A stretch of 64,000 bases of DNA from Sphingobacterium thalpophilum (GTDB lineage Bacteria; Bacteroidota; Bacteroidia; Sphingobacteriales; Sphingobacteriaceae). The DNA lies in assembly GCA_945868825.1 (NCBI GenBank), contig CAMBMM010000004.1, positions 121,279 to 185,278 on the forward strand. Reading direction: 5' to 3'. Positions 9,030 through 18,228 of the stretch are shown piece after piece. The notes under the pieces were generated by a model. The model was not told where the DNA came from and did no database searches. It was given only the letters and a program-made list of their open reading frames with translations. A program made the position numbers and the translations under genes. The stretch's first letter is position 1. Each line of letters opens with the position of its first letter.

Positions 9030-10229
9030 ATGAGCATAGAAATTAAAGTTCCGCCGGTAGGCGAATCAATTACGGAAGTGGTACTTTCATCTTGGAAAAA
9101 AGCCGATGGCGATTATGTAGAGATGGATGAAATTATTGCCGAATTAGAATCGGATAAAGCCACCTTTGAACTCACTGCCGAAAAAGCAGGAATCCTAAAA
9201 ATTAGTGCTAAAGAAGGCGATACCCTAGAAATTGGTGCTACGGTATGTAGTATCGAAGAGGGTGCCACTCCAGCAGCTAAAGCAGCAGCACCAGAAGCAG
9301 CTCCTGTTGCCGAAAAGACTAGCCCAGCAGCTACCGAAGTAAAAACTGCCACTTATGCTTCAGGTGCTCCATCGCCTGCGGCTACTAAAATTTTAGCTGA
9401 AAAAGGCTTAGACACCACTTCGGGTACCGGGGTAGGTGGCCGAATTACGAAGGAGGACGCCCTTAAAGCACAACCAACTGCTGCACCAAAAGTAGCCGCT
9501 CCTGTAAAAGCCGCGGTACCTGCCGGTTCAAGAGGCGAACGCAGAGAAAAAATGTCGTCCTTACGTAAAACCGTAGCCAAACGTTTGGTAGCGGTTAAAA
9601 ACGAAACGGCTATGCTTACCACCTTTAATGAGGTAGATATGCAACCAATAATGGATATCAGAGCTAAATACAAAGATAAATTCAAAGAAAAACATGGTGT
9701 AGGCTTAGGCTTTATGTCTTTCTTTACCAAAGCAGTATGCGAAGCTTTAAAAGAATTTCCAGCAGTAAATGCCCGTATTGAGGGTGAAGAAATGGTGTTT
9801 AACGAGTTCGCCGATATTTCTATTGCCGTTTCAGCACCAAAAGGTTTGGTAGTTCCGGTAATTCGCAATGCCGATACCTTGAGCCTTGCTCAAATTGAGC
9901 AAGCCGTAATGGAGTTGGCCATAAAAGCCCGTGAAAATAAACTGGCTATTGATGAAATGACCGGTGGAACATTTACCATTACCAATGGTGGTGTATTTGG
10001 TTCCATGATGTCAACACCCATTATCAATGCACCGCAATCGGCTATTTTAGGCATGCACAACATTGTAGAACGCCCGGTGGCTATTGGTGGCCAGGTAGTT
10101 ATTCGCCCAATGATGTATGTAGCTTTATCTTACGATCACCGCATTATCGATGGCCGTGAGTCGGTTGGATTTCTAGTTCGTGTAAAACAATTGTTAGAAG
10201 ATCCGGCCAGAATGTTACTAGAAATCTAA
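9030..10229 (+). CDS. sucB: Dihydrolipoyllysine-residue succinyltransferase (E2)
   Basis: Core of the 2-oxoglutarate dehydrogenase complex; transfers succinyl from the lipoyl arm to CoA. Domain order in 399 residues: lipoyl domain (1-75, lipoylated Lys43 in ESDKATF), an Ala/Pro-rich linker, a peripheral subunit-binding domain (about 110-150) and the acyltransferase domain ending in the active-site run [11 protein letters not shown]. It has a single lipoyl domain and normal length. Transcribed with sucA; the next gene starts 12 bases after its stop. Confidence 0.95.
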   Translation: MSIEIKVPPVGESITEVVLSSWKKADGDYVEMDEIIAELESDKATFELTAEKAGILKISAKEGDTLEIGATVCSIEEGATPAAKAAAPEAAPVAEKTSPAATEVKTATYASGAPSPAATKILAEKGLDTTSGTGVGGRITKEDALKAQPTAAPKVAAPVKAAVPAGSRGERREKMSSLRKTVAKRLVAVKNETAMLTTFNEVDMQPIMDIRAKYKDKFKEKHGVGLGFMSFFTKAVCEALKEFPAVNARIEGEEMVFNEFADISIAVSAPKGLVVPVIRNADTLSLAQIEQAVMELAIKARENKLAIDEMTGGTFTITNGGVFGSMMSTPIINAPQSAILGMHNIVERPVAIGGQVVIRPMMYVALSYDHRIIDGRESVGFLVRVKQLLEDPARMLLEI

Positions 10230-10241
10230 ATTTATTTTATC

Positions 10242-11132
10242 ATGAAAAACATAGTTTTGCTTGTAGTAAGCTTAGTTGCAACCACTGCATTTGCCCAAAG
10301 CCCTACTACAACATCAACAGACAGCACCTTAAATCTACCTAAAAGTATTTTTAAGAATGTTAGCCCTAGAAACTATTCCAACAAAGGGAAATTCTATCTT
10401 CATTGGGGCTATAATTTCTCTAGCTATGCCAAAAGCGATTTGAGATTGTACGGTAAAGGCTACGATTTTACCTTGCAAAATGTAGTTGCACACGATCGCC
10501 CCACGCCTTTAAGCTCAACATATATCGATATTTCAAGATTATCAATCCCTCAGTTTAATTTCCATTTTGGATATTTTATTAAAGATAATTATTCGATTTC
10601 GTTAGGCTGGGATCACATGAAATATGTGCTTGATGTGCCACAAACTGTAAAAATTACTGGAACTATATCGCCATCTATTTCGGAGCCGGCTATTGATGCT
10701 TCAGCTTATGGTGGTACGTATTTCAATGCTGATTTTACCATCAATCCAGATTTCTTAACCTTTGAACATACCGACGGATTTAACTATGCCAGTATAGAAG
10801 TAGAGCGTTATGACGATGCTTGGCATGCTAAAAAAGGTAAAATGTATTTGGCTATGGAAACTGGCTTGGGTGCAGGGTTAATTATACCTCGTACCGATGT
10901 ACGTTTATTGGGAGTAGGCCAAAATAATTATTGGAATGTAGCCGGATGGGGTATTTCAGCTAAAGCAGGGGCTAAGTTGTTTTTTAATAAACATCTATTT
11001 TTCCAAGGGAGCTTAAAAGCTGGTTGGACTAATTTATCGAACATTCGCACTACCGGAAGAAATAACATTGATAAAGCACAACAGAAAATAAGTTATCTTC
11101 AAAACTATTGGGTGCTTGGATATATCTTCTAA
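10242..11132 (+). CDS. Putative outer-membrane beta-barrel protein
   Basis: Unrecognised 296-residue protein with a clear signal peptide (hydrophobic residues 4-17, TTAFAQ cleavage region). The body is rich in alternating aromatic and polar residues, with repeated short strands such as KFYLHWGYNF and KMYLAMETGLGAG, and a C-terminal Phe, all typical of outer-membrane beta-barrels. It starts 12 bases after sucB and is followed by a strong terminator, so it is probably the last gene of the sucAB transcript. Why a surface protein travels with a TCA-cycle complex is not clear. Confidence 0.65.
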   Translation: MKNIVLLVVSLVATTAFAQSPTTTSTDSTLNLPKSIFKNVSPRNYSNKGKFYLHWGYNFSSYAKSDLRLYGKGYDFTLQNVVAHDRPTPLSSTYIDISRLSIPQFNFHFGYFIKDNYSISLGWDHMKYVLDVPQTVKITGTISPSISEPAIDASAYGGTYFNADFTINPDFLTFEHTDGFNYASIEVERYDDAWHAKKGKMYLAMETGLGAGLIIPRTDVRLLGVGQNNYWNVAGWGISAKAGAKLFFNKHLFFQGSLKAGWTNLSNIRTTGRNNIDKAQQKISYLQNYWVLGYIF

Positions 11133-11134
11133 TA

Positions 11135-11161
11135 AAAAAGGCGCTATAAGGCGCCTTTTTT
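11135..11161 (+). terminator. Intrinsic terminator after the sucAB-barrel operon
   Basis: Ten-base perfect stem AAAAAGGCGC/GCGCCTTTTT with a six-base loop, ending in a T run. It also presents an A-run on the other side, so it can stop transcripts of the convergent M1 peptidase gene. Confidence 0.9.
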
Positions 11162-11185
11162 ATTAGATTTTCTAGCGGAATTATC

Positions 11186-12838
11186 TTAATTTTTCTTTTT
11201 CGAGAACACATAAAAATGAAAATCATCTACCTTAAAGCTTGCGGCATCCAAGCCCTTAATGCTAAGCGTTTTTGTTTTGGTACTTGCGTAAATGCGCATG
11301 CTTTTATTGGCAATTATTTGTACATCAATAGGCATCGCAAAGTCAGCTACATCGGCTACCCAACGGTAGCTAAGTTTTTCGCCGCTGATGCTATACTCTA
11401 AAACGGGTATGGCCGTATGGCGCAAATACTGATCAAAAACAGGCCCCAATTTTAAGTTGCTCTGTTTGCTAATATAAGTTTCAATTTCTTGCGTAGTGCA
11501 AGTTTTTAAGCCATAAGTAGCATTAATGCCTCTCAAAATACTCAACCATTTGTCGTCGTTATTTATTACCGCACGTACGGTTTGTAATAAGTTGGCACCT
11601 TTGGGGTACATATCGCCAGAACCTTCTTGATTTACGTTGTAGGGTCCAATAACCGGATGTTTATTGCCAATGTTTTTACGCAATCCGTGTATGTATTTAG
11701 CGCCTGCTTCTTTTCCGGCTTGGCATTCTACAAATAAGCCTTCCGAGTATGTAGTGAAACCTTCATGAACCCACATATCAGCAATATCTTTAGTGGTTAC
11801 ATTGTTACCAAACCATTCGTGGCCCGATTCATGGATGATGATATAATCCCAGGTTAAGCCCAAACCGGTACCCGATAAATCGCGACCTAAATAGCCTTTT
11901 AGGAATTTATTACCGTAGGCTACTGCACTTTGGTGTTCCATACCTAAATGTGGCGATTGTACCAGTTTATAGCCATCTTCATAAAAAGCGTAGGGCCCAA
12001 ACCAATGCTCAAAACATTGCAGCATGGGTTTTACATCGGCAGCAAATTGTTTTTTGGCTTTTTCTTCATCTGCTTTCAATACATAAAAGTCGAGGCTTAA
12101 TGGGCCTTTTTCGCCTTGAAAAGTATCGATAAAATGGGCAAACTTGCCCACGTTAAACGTTACCGAATAATTGTTAATGGGATTTTTTACCAACCAATTG
12201 TATTGCATATAACCACCCGCTTGCGGAATGGTGCTTACTAAACGTCCGTTAGATACATCTTGCAAGGTATCGGGTACGCTCATACTAATTAGCATGCTAT
12301 CCACTTCGTCGGCTTGGTGATCTTTGTTTGGCCACCAAGAGCTGGCGCCAAAACCTTGGCAGGCTACGGCTACCCAAGGGTTGCCTTCGGTATCTTTCTT
12401 AAAAATAAAGCCGCCATCCCAAGGTGGGTTTCGTGCAATGGTAGGTTTTCCGTGGTAAAATACAGTAAAGCTTTCGCGATTTCCTTTTTTAATTTCTTGA
12501 GGGAAATTTACAAAAACAGCATTAAACTCTCTTTCAAACGGGACGTTAGCTCCTTTGTATACAATTTTATCAATAAGCAAATCTTGAAATAAATCTACCT
12601 GCAAACGTTTAAAATTCTGCGTAGCGGTAAACTGAATTTCGTTAGAACCGCTAATGGCTTTGTTATCGATGTCGAGTTTGATATCCAAATGATAATAACT
12701 GATATCGTAGCAACTTTTTAGCGGCCCATAATTACCCCTTAGAGAATCTGCACGTGTAATAGGACTTGTTTTAAGCTGTGCAAAAACACTTAGTGCACTG
12801 CCAGCTAGTATGCAAAGAATAAATAAGATACGTTTCAT
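11186..12838 (-). CDS. M1-family zinc metallopeptidase, exported
   Basis: Aminopeptidase-like protein of 550 residues with a signal peptide (1-20, cleavage near FAQ). The N-terminal beta-sandwich carries the substrate-loop variant GMEHQ (299-303) in place of the classical GAMEN. The zinc site is HESGH at 336-340 with the third ligand Glu359 in VHEGF. It lacks the long C-terminal helical domain of PepN-type enzymes. Probably periplasmic peptide trimming. A second, larger M1 enzyme is encoded at 52283. Monocistronic, with its 3' end facing the sucAB terminator. Confidence 0.9.
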   Translation of the reverse strand: MKRILFILCILAGSALSVFAQLKTSPITRADSLRGNYGPLKSCYDISYYHLDIKLDIDNKAISGSNEIQFTATQNFKRLQVDLFQDLLIDKIVYKGANVPFEREFNAVFVNFPQEIKKGNRESFTVFYHGKPTIARNPPWDGGFIFKKDTEGNPWVAVACQGFGASSWWPNKDHQADEVDSMLISMSVPDTLQDVSNGRLVSTIPQAGGYMQYNWLVKNPINNYSVTFNVGKFAHFIDTFQGEKGPLSLDFYVLKADEEKAKKQFAADVKPMLQCFEHWFGPYAFYEDGYKLVQSPHLGMEHQSAVAYGNKFLKGYLGRDLSGTGLGLTWDYIIIHESGHEWFGNNVTTKDIADMWVHEGFTTYSEGLFVECQAGKEAGAKYIHGLRKNIGNKHPVIGPYNVNQEGSGDMYPKGANLLQTVRAVINNDDKWLSILRGINATYGLKTCTTQEIETYISKQSNLKLGPVFDQYLRHTAIPVLEYSISGEKLSYRWVADVADFAMPIDVQIIANKSMRIYASTKTKTLSIKGLDAASFKVDDFHFYVFSKKKN

Positions 12839-12936
12839 AGTTTAAAATTTACCCTAAGATACTTTTTTTATGTAAATGCTTTGGATAAAAAAACGGGTTT
12901 AAGGGCCGATTAATTTCTCAAATTCGGTGTAATCCT

Positions 12937-12944
12937 TAACTTTG
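12937..12944 (+). promoter_or_regulatory. -7 promoter element for lpdA
   Basis: TAACTTTG, an exact TAnnTTTG match, lies 23 bases upstream of the lpdA start codon in the divergent gap with the M1 peptidase. No convincing -33 TTG. Confidence 0.45.
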
Positions 12945-12966
12945 GATAGAATTTAAACAAGATGGT

Positions 12967-14370
12967 ATGCAATTTGATGTAATCGTAGTAGGAGGAGGCC
13001 CGGGAGGATATGTTTCGGCCATTCGTTGTGCGCAATTGGGTTTAAAAACCGCTATTGTAGAAAAATACAGCACCTTTGGAGGTACCTGTTTAAATGTGGG
13101 TTGTATTCCCTCAAAAGCACTCCTAGATTCGTCGGAGCACTATTACAATGCATCGCATACTTTTGCTACGCATGGCATCAAGCTAAAAGATTTAAAAGTA
13201 GATATGCCCCAAATGATTGCCCGCAAAAATGAAGTAGTGGAGCAAACTACGGCAGGTATCACCTATTTATTTAAGAAAAATAAAGTAACGGCCTATCAAG
13301 GTTTGGGTTCGTTTATCGATAAAAATACCATCAGCATCAAAAAAGCCGATGGAACTACTGAACAAATTACAGCTAAAAATGTGGTGATTGCTACCGGTTC
13401 AAAACCCACCGAATTGCCTTTTATTCAAGTAGATAAAAAACGTATTATTACGTCTACCGAAGCTTTAAATTTAACCGAAGTACCCAAGCATTTAATTTTA
13501 ATTGGGGGTGGAGTGATTGGTTTAGAACTTGGTTCGGTTTACGCTCGTTTGGGCGCTAAGGTAACCGTAGTTGAGTTTTCGGATGCCATTATTGGCACCA
13601 TGGATAAAACCCTGGGTGCCGAATTGCTTAAATCCTTGAAGAAAATAGGCATGGAATTCTTGTTGAGCCATAAAGTAACAGGTGCCAAAGTTTCGGGCAA
13701 TAAAGTAACGGTAACTGCCAACGATCCTTCGGGTAAATCGATTAGCCTAGATGGCGATTATTGCTTAGTGGCCGTTGGCCGTACAGCCTATACCGAAGGT
13801 TTAGGTTTAGATAAACTAGGCATTACGGTTGACGAACGTGGCAAGAAAATTCCGGTTAACGAGCATTTAGAAACCACTGTGCCGGGCATTTACGCCATTG
13901 GCGATGTGGTGCGTGGTGCCATGTTGGCGCACAAAGCAGAAGATGAAGGCACGTTTGTAGCCGAGCGCATTGCCGGGCAAAAACCGCATATCAACTACAA
14001 CTTAATTCCCGGTGTAGTGTATACCTGGCCCGAAGTTGCTAGCGTAGGCTATACCGAAGAACAATTAAAAGAAAAAGGGGTGCAATACAAAAGCGGATCG
14101 TTCCCGTTTAAAGCCAGCGGCAGAGCCCGTGCCAGCATGGATACCGATGGCTTGGTAAAGGTATTGGCCGATGCTACCACTGATGAAATCTTAGGCGTGC
14201 ACATGATTGGCCCTAGAGTAGCAGATGTTATTGCCGAAGCGGTTGTGGCCATGGAGTTTCGTGCTTCTGCCGAAGATATTGCCCGCATTTCCCACGCTCA
14301 TCCAACGTATACCGAGGCCTTTAAAGAAGCGGCAATGGCTGCCACCGAAAATAGAGCCATTCATATTTAA
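12967..14370 (+). CDS. lpdA: Dihydrolipoyl dehydrogenase (E3)
   Basis: FAD enzyme of 467 residues that reoxidises dihydrolipoamide in 2-oxo acid dehydrogenase complexes. N-terminal FAD motif GGGPGG, redox disulphide Cys41 and Cys46 in GGTCLNVGCIPSK, a second nucleotide motif GGGVIG, and the C-terminal dimer-interface run HAHPTYTEAF with catalytic His and Glu. It probably serves SucA/SucB encoded just upstream. The last base of its stop is the first base of the crtZ start codon, so housekeeping and pigment genes are translationally coupled. Confidence 0.95.
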   Translation: MQFDVIVVGGGPGGYVSAIRCAQLGLKTAIVEKYSTFGGTCLNVGCIPSKALLDSSEHYYNASHTFATHGIKLKDLKVDMPQMIARKNEVVEQTTAGITYLFKKNKVTAYQGLGSFIDKNTISIKKADGTTEQITAKNVVIATGSKPTELPFIQVDKKRIITSTEALNLTEVPKHLILIGGGVIGLELGSVYARLGAKVTVVEFSDAIIGTMDKTLGAELLKSLKKIGMEFLLSHKVTGAKVSGNKVTVTANDPSGKSISLDGDYCLVAVGRTAYTEGLGLDKLGITVDERGKKIPVNEHLETTVPGIYAIGDVVRGAMLAHKAEDEGTFVAERIAGQKPHINYNLIPGVVYTWPEVASVGYTEEQLKEKGVQYKSGSFPFKASGRARASMDTDGLVKVLADATTDEILGVHMIGPRVADVIAEAVVAMEFRASAEDIARISHAHPTYTEAFKEAAMAATENRAIHI

Positions 14371-14813
14371 TGGACTTTTTGCAAGCTATCGGAATAGTGC
14401 TTGCCACACTTCTAGCTATGGAGTGTATATCGTGGGCTATGCATAAATTTTTATTCCACGGCCCCTTGTGGTTTATCCATAAAAGTCATCACCAAGAACG
14501 CGGCGATTTTTTTGAGTGGAACGATGTGTTTAGTTTGCTATTTGGCGCTGCCGCTTTGTTGCTTTTGATTACCGATAGAGAACAAAAGGGTATGCTATTT
14601 TGGATGGGAGCCGGCATTTCTTTATACGGAATCATTTATTTTGTGTTCCACGATTGGTTTATTCATAACCGATTTAAAAGTTTTAAAACCTCCAATCGTT
14701 ATCTGTTGGGTATTCGCCGAGCGCATAAAATACATCATAAATCTATCCAGAAAAATCCCTCGGAAGAATTCGGTTTGTTAATGGCTTCCAAAAAATACTT
14801 CAAAAAATCATAG
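14370..14813 (+). CDS. crtZ: Beta-carotene 3-hydroxylase (CrtZ type)
   Basis: Di-iron membrane hydroxylase of 147 residues that hydroxylates the beta-ionone rings of carotenoids, giving zeaxanthin from beta-carotene. All four histidine boxes are visible: His25-x4-His30, His37-x2-His40-His41, His94-x4-His99 and His119-x2-His122-His123, set between about four hydrophobic segments. The start overlaps the lpdA stop by one base. CrtZ enzymes need an electron donor; the b5-like gene at 19436 is a candidate partner (inference). Confidence 0.88.
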   Translation: MDFLQAIGIVLATLLAMECISWAMHKFLFHGPLWFIHKSHHQERGDFFEWNDVFSLLFGAAALLLLITDREQKGMLFWMGAGISLYGIIYFVFHDWFIHNRFKSFKTSNRYLLGIRRAHKIHHKSIQKNPSEEFGLLMASKKYFKKS

Positions 14814-14822
14814 CTTTACCTG

Positions 14823-15836
14823 GTGCACATTCAAGAAAACTATTCCTTAAAATCGCATAACACCTTTGGTGTTGCTGCCCAAGCTCGTTGGTTTGTAGCC
14901 ATTGAGCAGGAATCCGATTTGGTTGACTTATTTGCTCAAGAGTGGATAAAACCGCTAGCTAAATTGGTTTTGGGCGGTGGTAGCAATATGCTTTTTACAC
15001 AAAATTTTGATGGTTTGGTAATTTGGATGGCCAATAAAGGCATCAGCGAAACCATTGTTGGAGATTCGGTGCTATTGAAAGCCGCTGCTGGCGAAGTTTG
15101 GAACGACCTGGTGCAATATGCAGTAAAAAAAGACTTTGCAGGCATGGAAAATCTAAGCCTCATTCCGGGTAGCGTGGGCGCATCGCCGGTGCAAAATATT
15201 GGCGCTTATGGCGTAGAGCTAGAAACAATTTTTGATTCGTGCCGAGTTTTTGAATTGGCTACCGGCAGCTTTAAAACTTTTACCAAAGCCGATTGTGGGT
15301 TTTCGTACCGAGAAAGCATTTTTAAACAAGCACTAAAAGATCAATACATTGTTACCGAGGTTTCTTTTCGCTTGAGTTTGGTGCCCACCATTCGCACCAG
15401 CTATGGGGCCATACAAGAAGAATTGAAACATAGAGGTATAAATAAACCTACCATTAAAGATGTTTCGGAAGTGGTTTCGGCTATTCGAGTGAGTAAACTC
15501 CCCGACCCGAGTACGATTGGTAATGCTGGTAGTTTCTTTAAAAATCCCATTATTTCGGCTACTGAATTCGAAAGAGTACAGGCTTCTTTTCCTGAAGTGG
15601 TGCATTACCCCGCTACCAATGGGCAGGTAAAACTAGCCGCTGGCTGGCTCATTGAGCAATGCGGATGGAAAGGCAAAGTGGTAGGCCATACCGGTACGTG
15701 GAAAAACCAAGCCTTGGTATTGGTAAACCATGGCGGTGCCAGCGGTTCGGAAGTGTTTGCTTTTTCTGAACAAATTATAGCCAGTGTAAACGAACGTTTT
15801 GGACTTCGCTTAGAACGAGAAGTAAACGTTATTTAG
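14823..15836 (+). CDS. murB: UDP-N-acetylenolpyruvoylglucosamine reductase
   Basis: FAD-dependent reductase of peptidoglycan precursor synthesis (UDP-GlcNAc-enolpyruvate to UDP-MurNAc). The 337 residues match the MurB type with the extra C-terminal domain. Motifs: GGGSNML in the FAD domain, GASPVQNIGAYGVE, and GNAGSFFKNP with the catalytic Ser. Start is GTG at 14823, nine bases after crtZ, the only start giving the canonical N-terminus. Its 3' end overlaps the convergent crtI gene by eight bases. Confidence 0.94.
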   Translation: MHIQENYSLKSHNTFGVAAQARWFVAIEQESDLVDLFAQEWIKPLAKLVLGGGSNMLFTQNFDGLVIWMANKGISETIVGDSVLLKAAAGEVWNDLVQYAVKKDFAGMENLSLIPGSVGASPVQNIGAYGVELETIFDSCRVFELATGSFKTFTKADCGFSYRESIFKQALKDQYIVTEVSFRLSLVPTIRTSYGAIQEELKHRGINKPTIKDVSEVVSAIRVSKLPDPSTIGNAGSFFKNPIISATEFERVQASFPEVVHYPATNGQVKLAAGWLIEQCGWKGKVVGHTGTWKNQALVLVNHGGASGSEVFAFSEQIIASVNERFGLRLEREVNVI

Positions 15837-17313
15837 CCTTCTGCAGGTGTTTATCTACCAAGGTGCTCACAACTTGTCCGGATATAATAGACGGCGGTAC
15901 ACCTGGCCCCGGCACGGTTAACTGTCCTGTAAAAAACAAATTCTTTATTTTCTTAGAACGCATGCTCGGTTTAAAGAAAGCCGTTTGTGCCAAGGTATTG
16001 GCTAAGCCGTAAGCATTGCCCTTAAACGAATGGTAATCGCTTTCAAAATCATTCATAGCATAGCTGCGTTTTAGGCAAATATGGTCTTTAATCGTTTGGC
16101 CGGTAACTTGTTCAAAGCGGGCTACCATTACATCGAAGTATTTTTCTCTCAGTTCTTCGCTATCGGTTAGGCCTGGGGCCAATGGCATTAAGAAAAATAA
16201 ATTTTCCATACCTTCTGGAGCAACCGTGGCATCGGTTTTAGACGGACATGATGCATAAAATAGCGGTTTGCTAGGCCATTTCGGGTCGCTATAAATTTCT
16301 TTGGCATGCAACTCAAAATCTTCGTCAAAAAACAAATTATGATGCTCTACATCCTTAATTTTTTTAGTAAGTCCTACATAAAATAATAGGCTTGAAGGCG
16401 ACATGGTTCTATTTTCCCAATAATTTTCGGAATAATTCCTTAATTTTTTATCGGTTAGCAGTTGATCTACGTGCTGGTAATCTGCGGCTGCTACTACGGC
16501 ATCGGCTTCAAAAAAACCCTGATTGGTTTCTACACCAAGGGCTTGCTTATTTTCGGTTTTTATGTGTTTTACTTCTGTATTTAGATGAATTTTTACACCA
16601 GCCTCTTCGGCTACCTGCACCATGGCTTTAATAATTTCGTTCATACCATTTTGCGGGTACCAGGTGCCCATTACCAAATCGGCATAATTCATCATGCTGT
16701 ACATGGCCGGTGTATTTTGCGGAGTGGCGCCTAAAAAGAGTACCGGGAACTCCAACACTTTTCTAATTTTTGGGTGCTTAAAATGTTTGCGTACATGGCT
16801 GCTCATGCTACTAAACATTTGCAAACCAATACTCTCTCGTATCAATCGCCAATCTATAAATTCGGTAATAGATAAAGAGGGACGAAATACATATTCGCCC
16901 ATACCCACTTGGTATTTGTAGGCGGCTTGTGCTAAAAAGTGGCGTAAATGTGCTGTACTTCCGGGTTCTAAGGCCTCAAAACTAGCTTCTAGCGCTTCCA
17001 TATTGGCCGGAATATCTAAAATATCATTTTTACCAAAGTATACCCGATAGCCTGGATCTAGGCGTTTGAGTTCATAAAAATCACTTACTTTTTTACCAAA
17101 AAGCGCAAAATAATTCTCAAATACATCGGGCATCCAATACCAACTTGGTCCCATATCAAAGGTGAAACCATCTTTCTTCCAAACACGAGCACGGCCACCG
17201 GCTTGGTCATTTTTTTCGTAAATGCTTACTTCATAGCCTTTTTGAGCTAAAAGTGCAGCGCTAGCTAAACCAGAAAATCCGGAACCAATAATGGCAATTC
17301 TTGTGTTTTTCAT
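15829..17313 (-). CDS. crtI: Phytoene desaturase CrtI
   Basis: FAD-dependent desaturase turning colourless phytoene into lycopene (or neurosporene) at the membrane. It has 494 residues, with the FAD-binding motif GSGFSGL near residues 11-17, GGRARVW close behind, and the CrtI C-terminal signature FFTGQLTVPGPGVPPSI. Divergent from crtB with 75 bases between the two starts, so a shared control region is likely. Overlaps murB by eight bases at the 3' ends. Confidence 0.94.
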   Translation of the reverse strand: MKNTRIAIIGSGFSGLASAALLAQKGYEVSIYEKNDQAGGRARVWKKDGFTFDMGPSWYWMPDVFENYFALFGKKVSDFYELKRLDPGYRVYFGKNDILDIPANMEALEASFEALEPGSTAHLRHFLAQAAYKYQVGMGEYVFRPSLSITEFIDWRLIRESIGLQMFSSMSSHVRKHFKHPKIRKVLEFPVLFLGATPQNTPAMYSMMNYADLVMGTWYPQNGMNEIIKAMVQVAEEAGVKIHLNTEVKHIKTENKQALGVETNQGFFEADAVVAAADYQHVDQLLTDKKLRNYSENYWENRTMSPSSLLFYVGLTKKIKDVEHHNLFFDEDFELHAKEIYSDPKWPSKPLFYASCPSKTDATVAPEGMENLFFLMPLAPGLTDSEELREKYFDVMVARFEQVTGQTIKDHICLKRSYAMNDFESDYHSFKGNAYGLANTLAQTAFFKPSMRSKKIKNLFFTGQLTVPGPGVPPSIISGQVVSTLVDKHLQKAK

Positions 17314-17371
17314 GAATGGTAAAGGTAAGTTGATTTGCGGGAATGCCCTAAAAATTAGTTACGTTTTTTAG

Positions 17372-17379
17372 TAGATTTG
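17372..17379 (+). promoter_or_regulatory. -7 promoter element for crtB
   Basis: TAGATTTG matches TAnnTTTG and ends 10 bases before the preferred crtB ATG at 17389. The same 75-base gap must hold the minus-strand crtI promoter; the best match there is TACCTTTA, one base off consensus. Confidence 0.5.
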
Positions 17380-17388
17380 AACATTAAG

Positions 17389-18228
17389 ATGATGAATTTT
17401 TACAACGAGACCTCCTTAGCTTGCAGCAAGCTGATAACAAATGCCTATAGTACCTCTTTCAGTATGGGTATAAAAGCTTTTTATAAAGCTTTGCACGAGC
17501 CTATTTACGCCATTTATGGTTTTGTGCGTTATGCCGACGAAATTGTAGACACCTTTCATGAATACGATAAGCAAACACTTATTACTCGGTTTAAGGCAGA
17601 TACTTTTCAAGCAATTGAAGAGGGGATTAGTCTGAATCCAGTGCTGCAGAGCTTTCAATGGGTGGTAAATAACTACCAAATAGAACCCGAGTTTATTACC
17701 GCCTTTTTCGATTCTATGGAAATGGATTTGTACAAAACGAAATTTACTCAGCAAGAATACGAAACCTATATTTATGGTTCGGCCGAGGTAATTGGCTTGA
17801 TGTGTTTGCGTGTATTTTGTGCCGACAATCGTGCAGATTTTGATGTATTGGCTCCTTTTGCCAAACGTCTAGGCTCGGCTTTCCAAAAAATTAATTTCTT
17901 ACGAGATATTGCATCCGATTTCGAAGAACGTGGTCGGGTGTATTTCCCGGATGTGCGTTTCGAAGCTTTTTCGGAGGTAGAGAAACAAGCCATTGAGCAA
18001 GACATAGCCCAAGAATTTGCAGATGGTTTGGAAGGGATTAAAAATCTACCCGAGGGTTGTAAAAAAGGAGTGTATTTGGCTTATGTGTATTATACCCAAC
18101 TCTTCGAGAAAATTAAACAAACGCCTGCTTCTGTATTGCGTACTACCCGCATTCGGGTAAGCGATGCGAAAAAGATATGGTTAATGGCACAATCGCTGGT
18201 AAAAGTGAAATTTAACACGCTTTCATGA
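17389..18228 (+). CDS. crtB: Phytoene synthase CrtB
   Basis: Condenses two geranylgeranyl diphosphates into phytoene. About 279 residues with both aspartate-rich substrate/Mg sites: DEIVD in YADEIVD and DIASD in RDIASDFEERGRVYFP. I use the ATG at 17389; the next codon is also ATG and either may be used. An upstream TTG at 17377 overlaps the promoter element and is unlikely. The downstream gene starts within its last four bases, so crtB, the unknown 177-residue gene, the lycopene cyclase and the b5-like gene form one operon. Confidence 0.93.
   Translation: MMNFYNETSLACSKLITNAYSTSFSMGIKAFYKALHEPIYAIYGFVRYADEIVDTFHEYDKQTLITRFKADTFQAIEEGISLNPVLQSFQWVVNNYQIEPEFITAFFDSMEMDLYKTKFTQQEYETYIYGSAEVIGLMCLRVFCADNRADFDVLAPFAKRLGSAFQKINFLRDIASDFEERGRVYFPDVRFEAFSEVEKQAIEQDIAQEFADGLEGIKNLPEGCKKGVYLAYVYYTQLFEKIKQTPASVLRTTRIRVSDAKKIWLMAQSLVKVKFNTLS

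Noticed and set aside
9353..9868. 171-residue ORF opposite sucB
   Set aside because: Antisense shadow; sucB is clearly the coding strand.
17377..17388. TTG start for crtB at 17377
   Set aside because: It falls inside the TAGATTTG promoter box.
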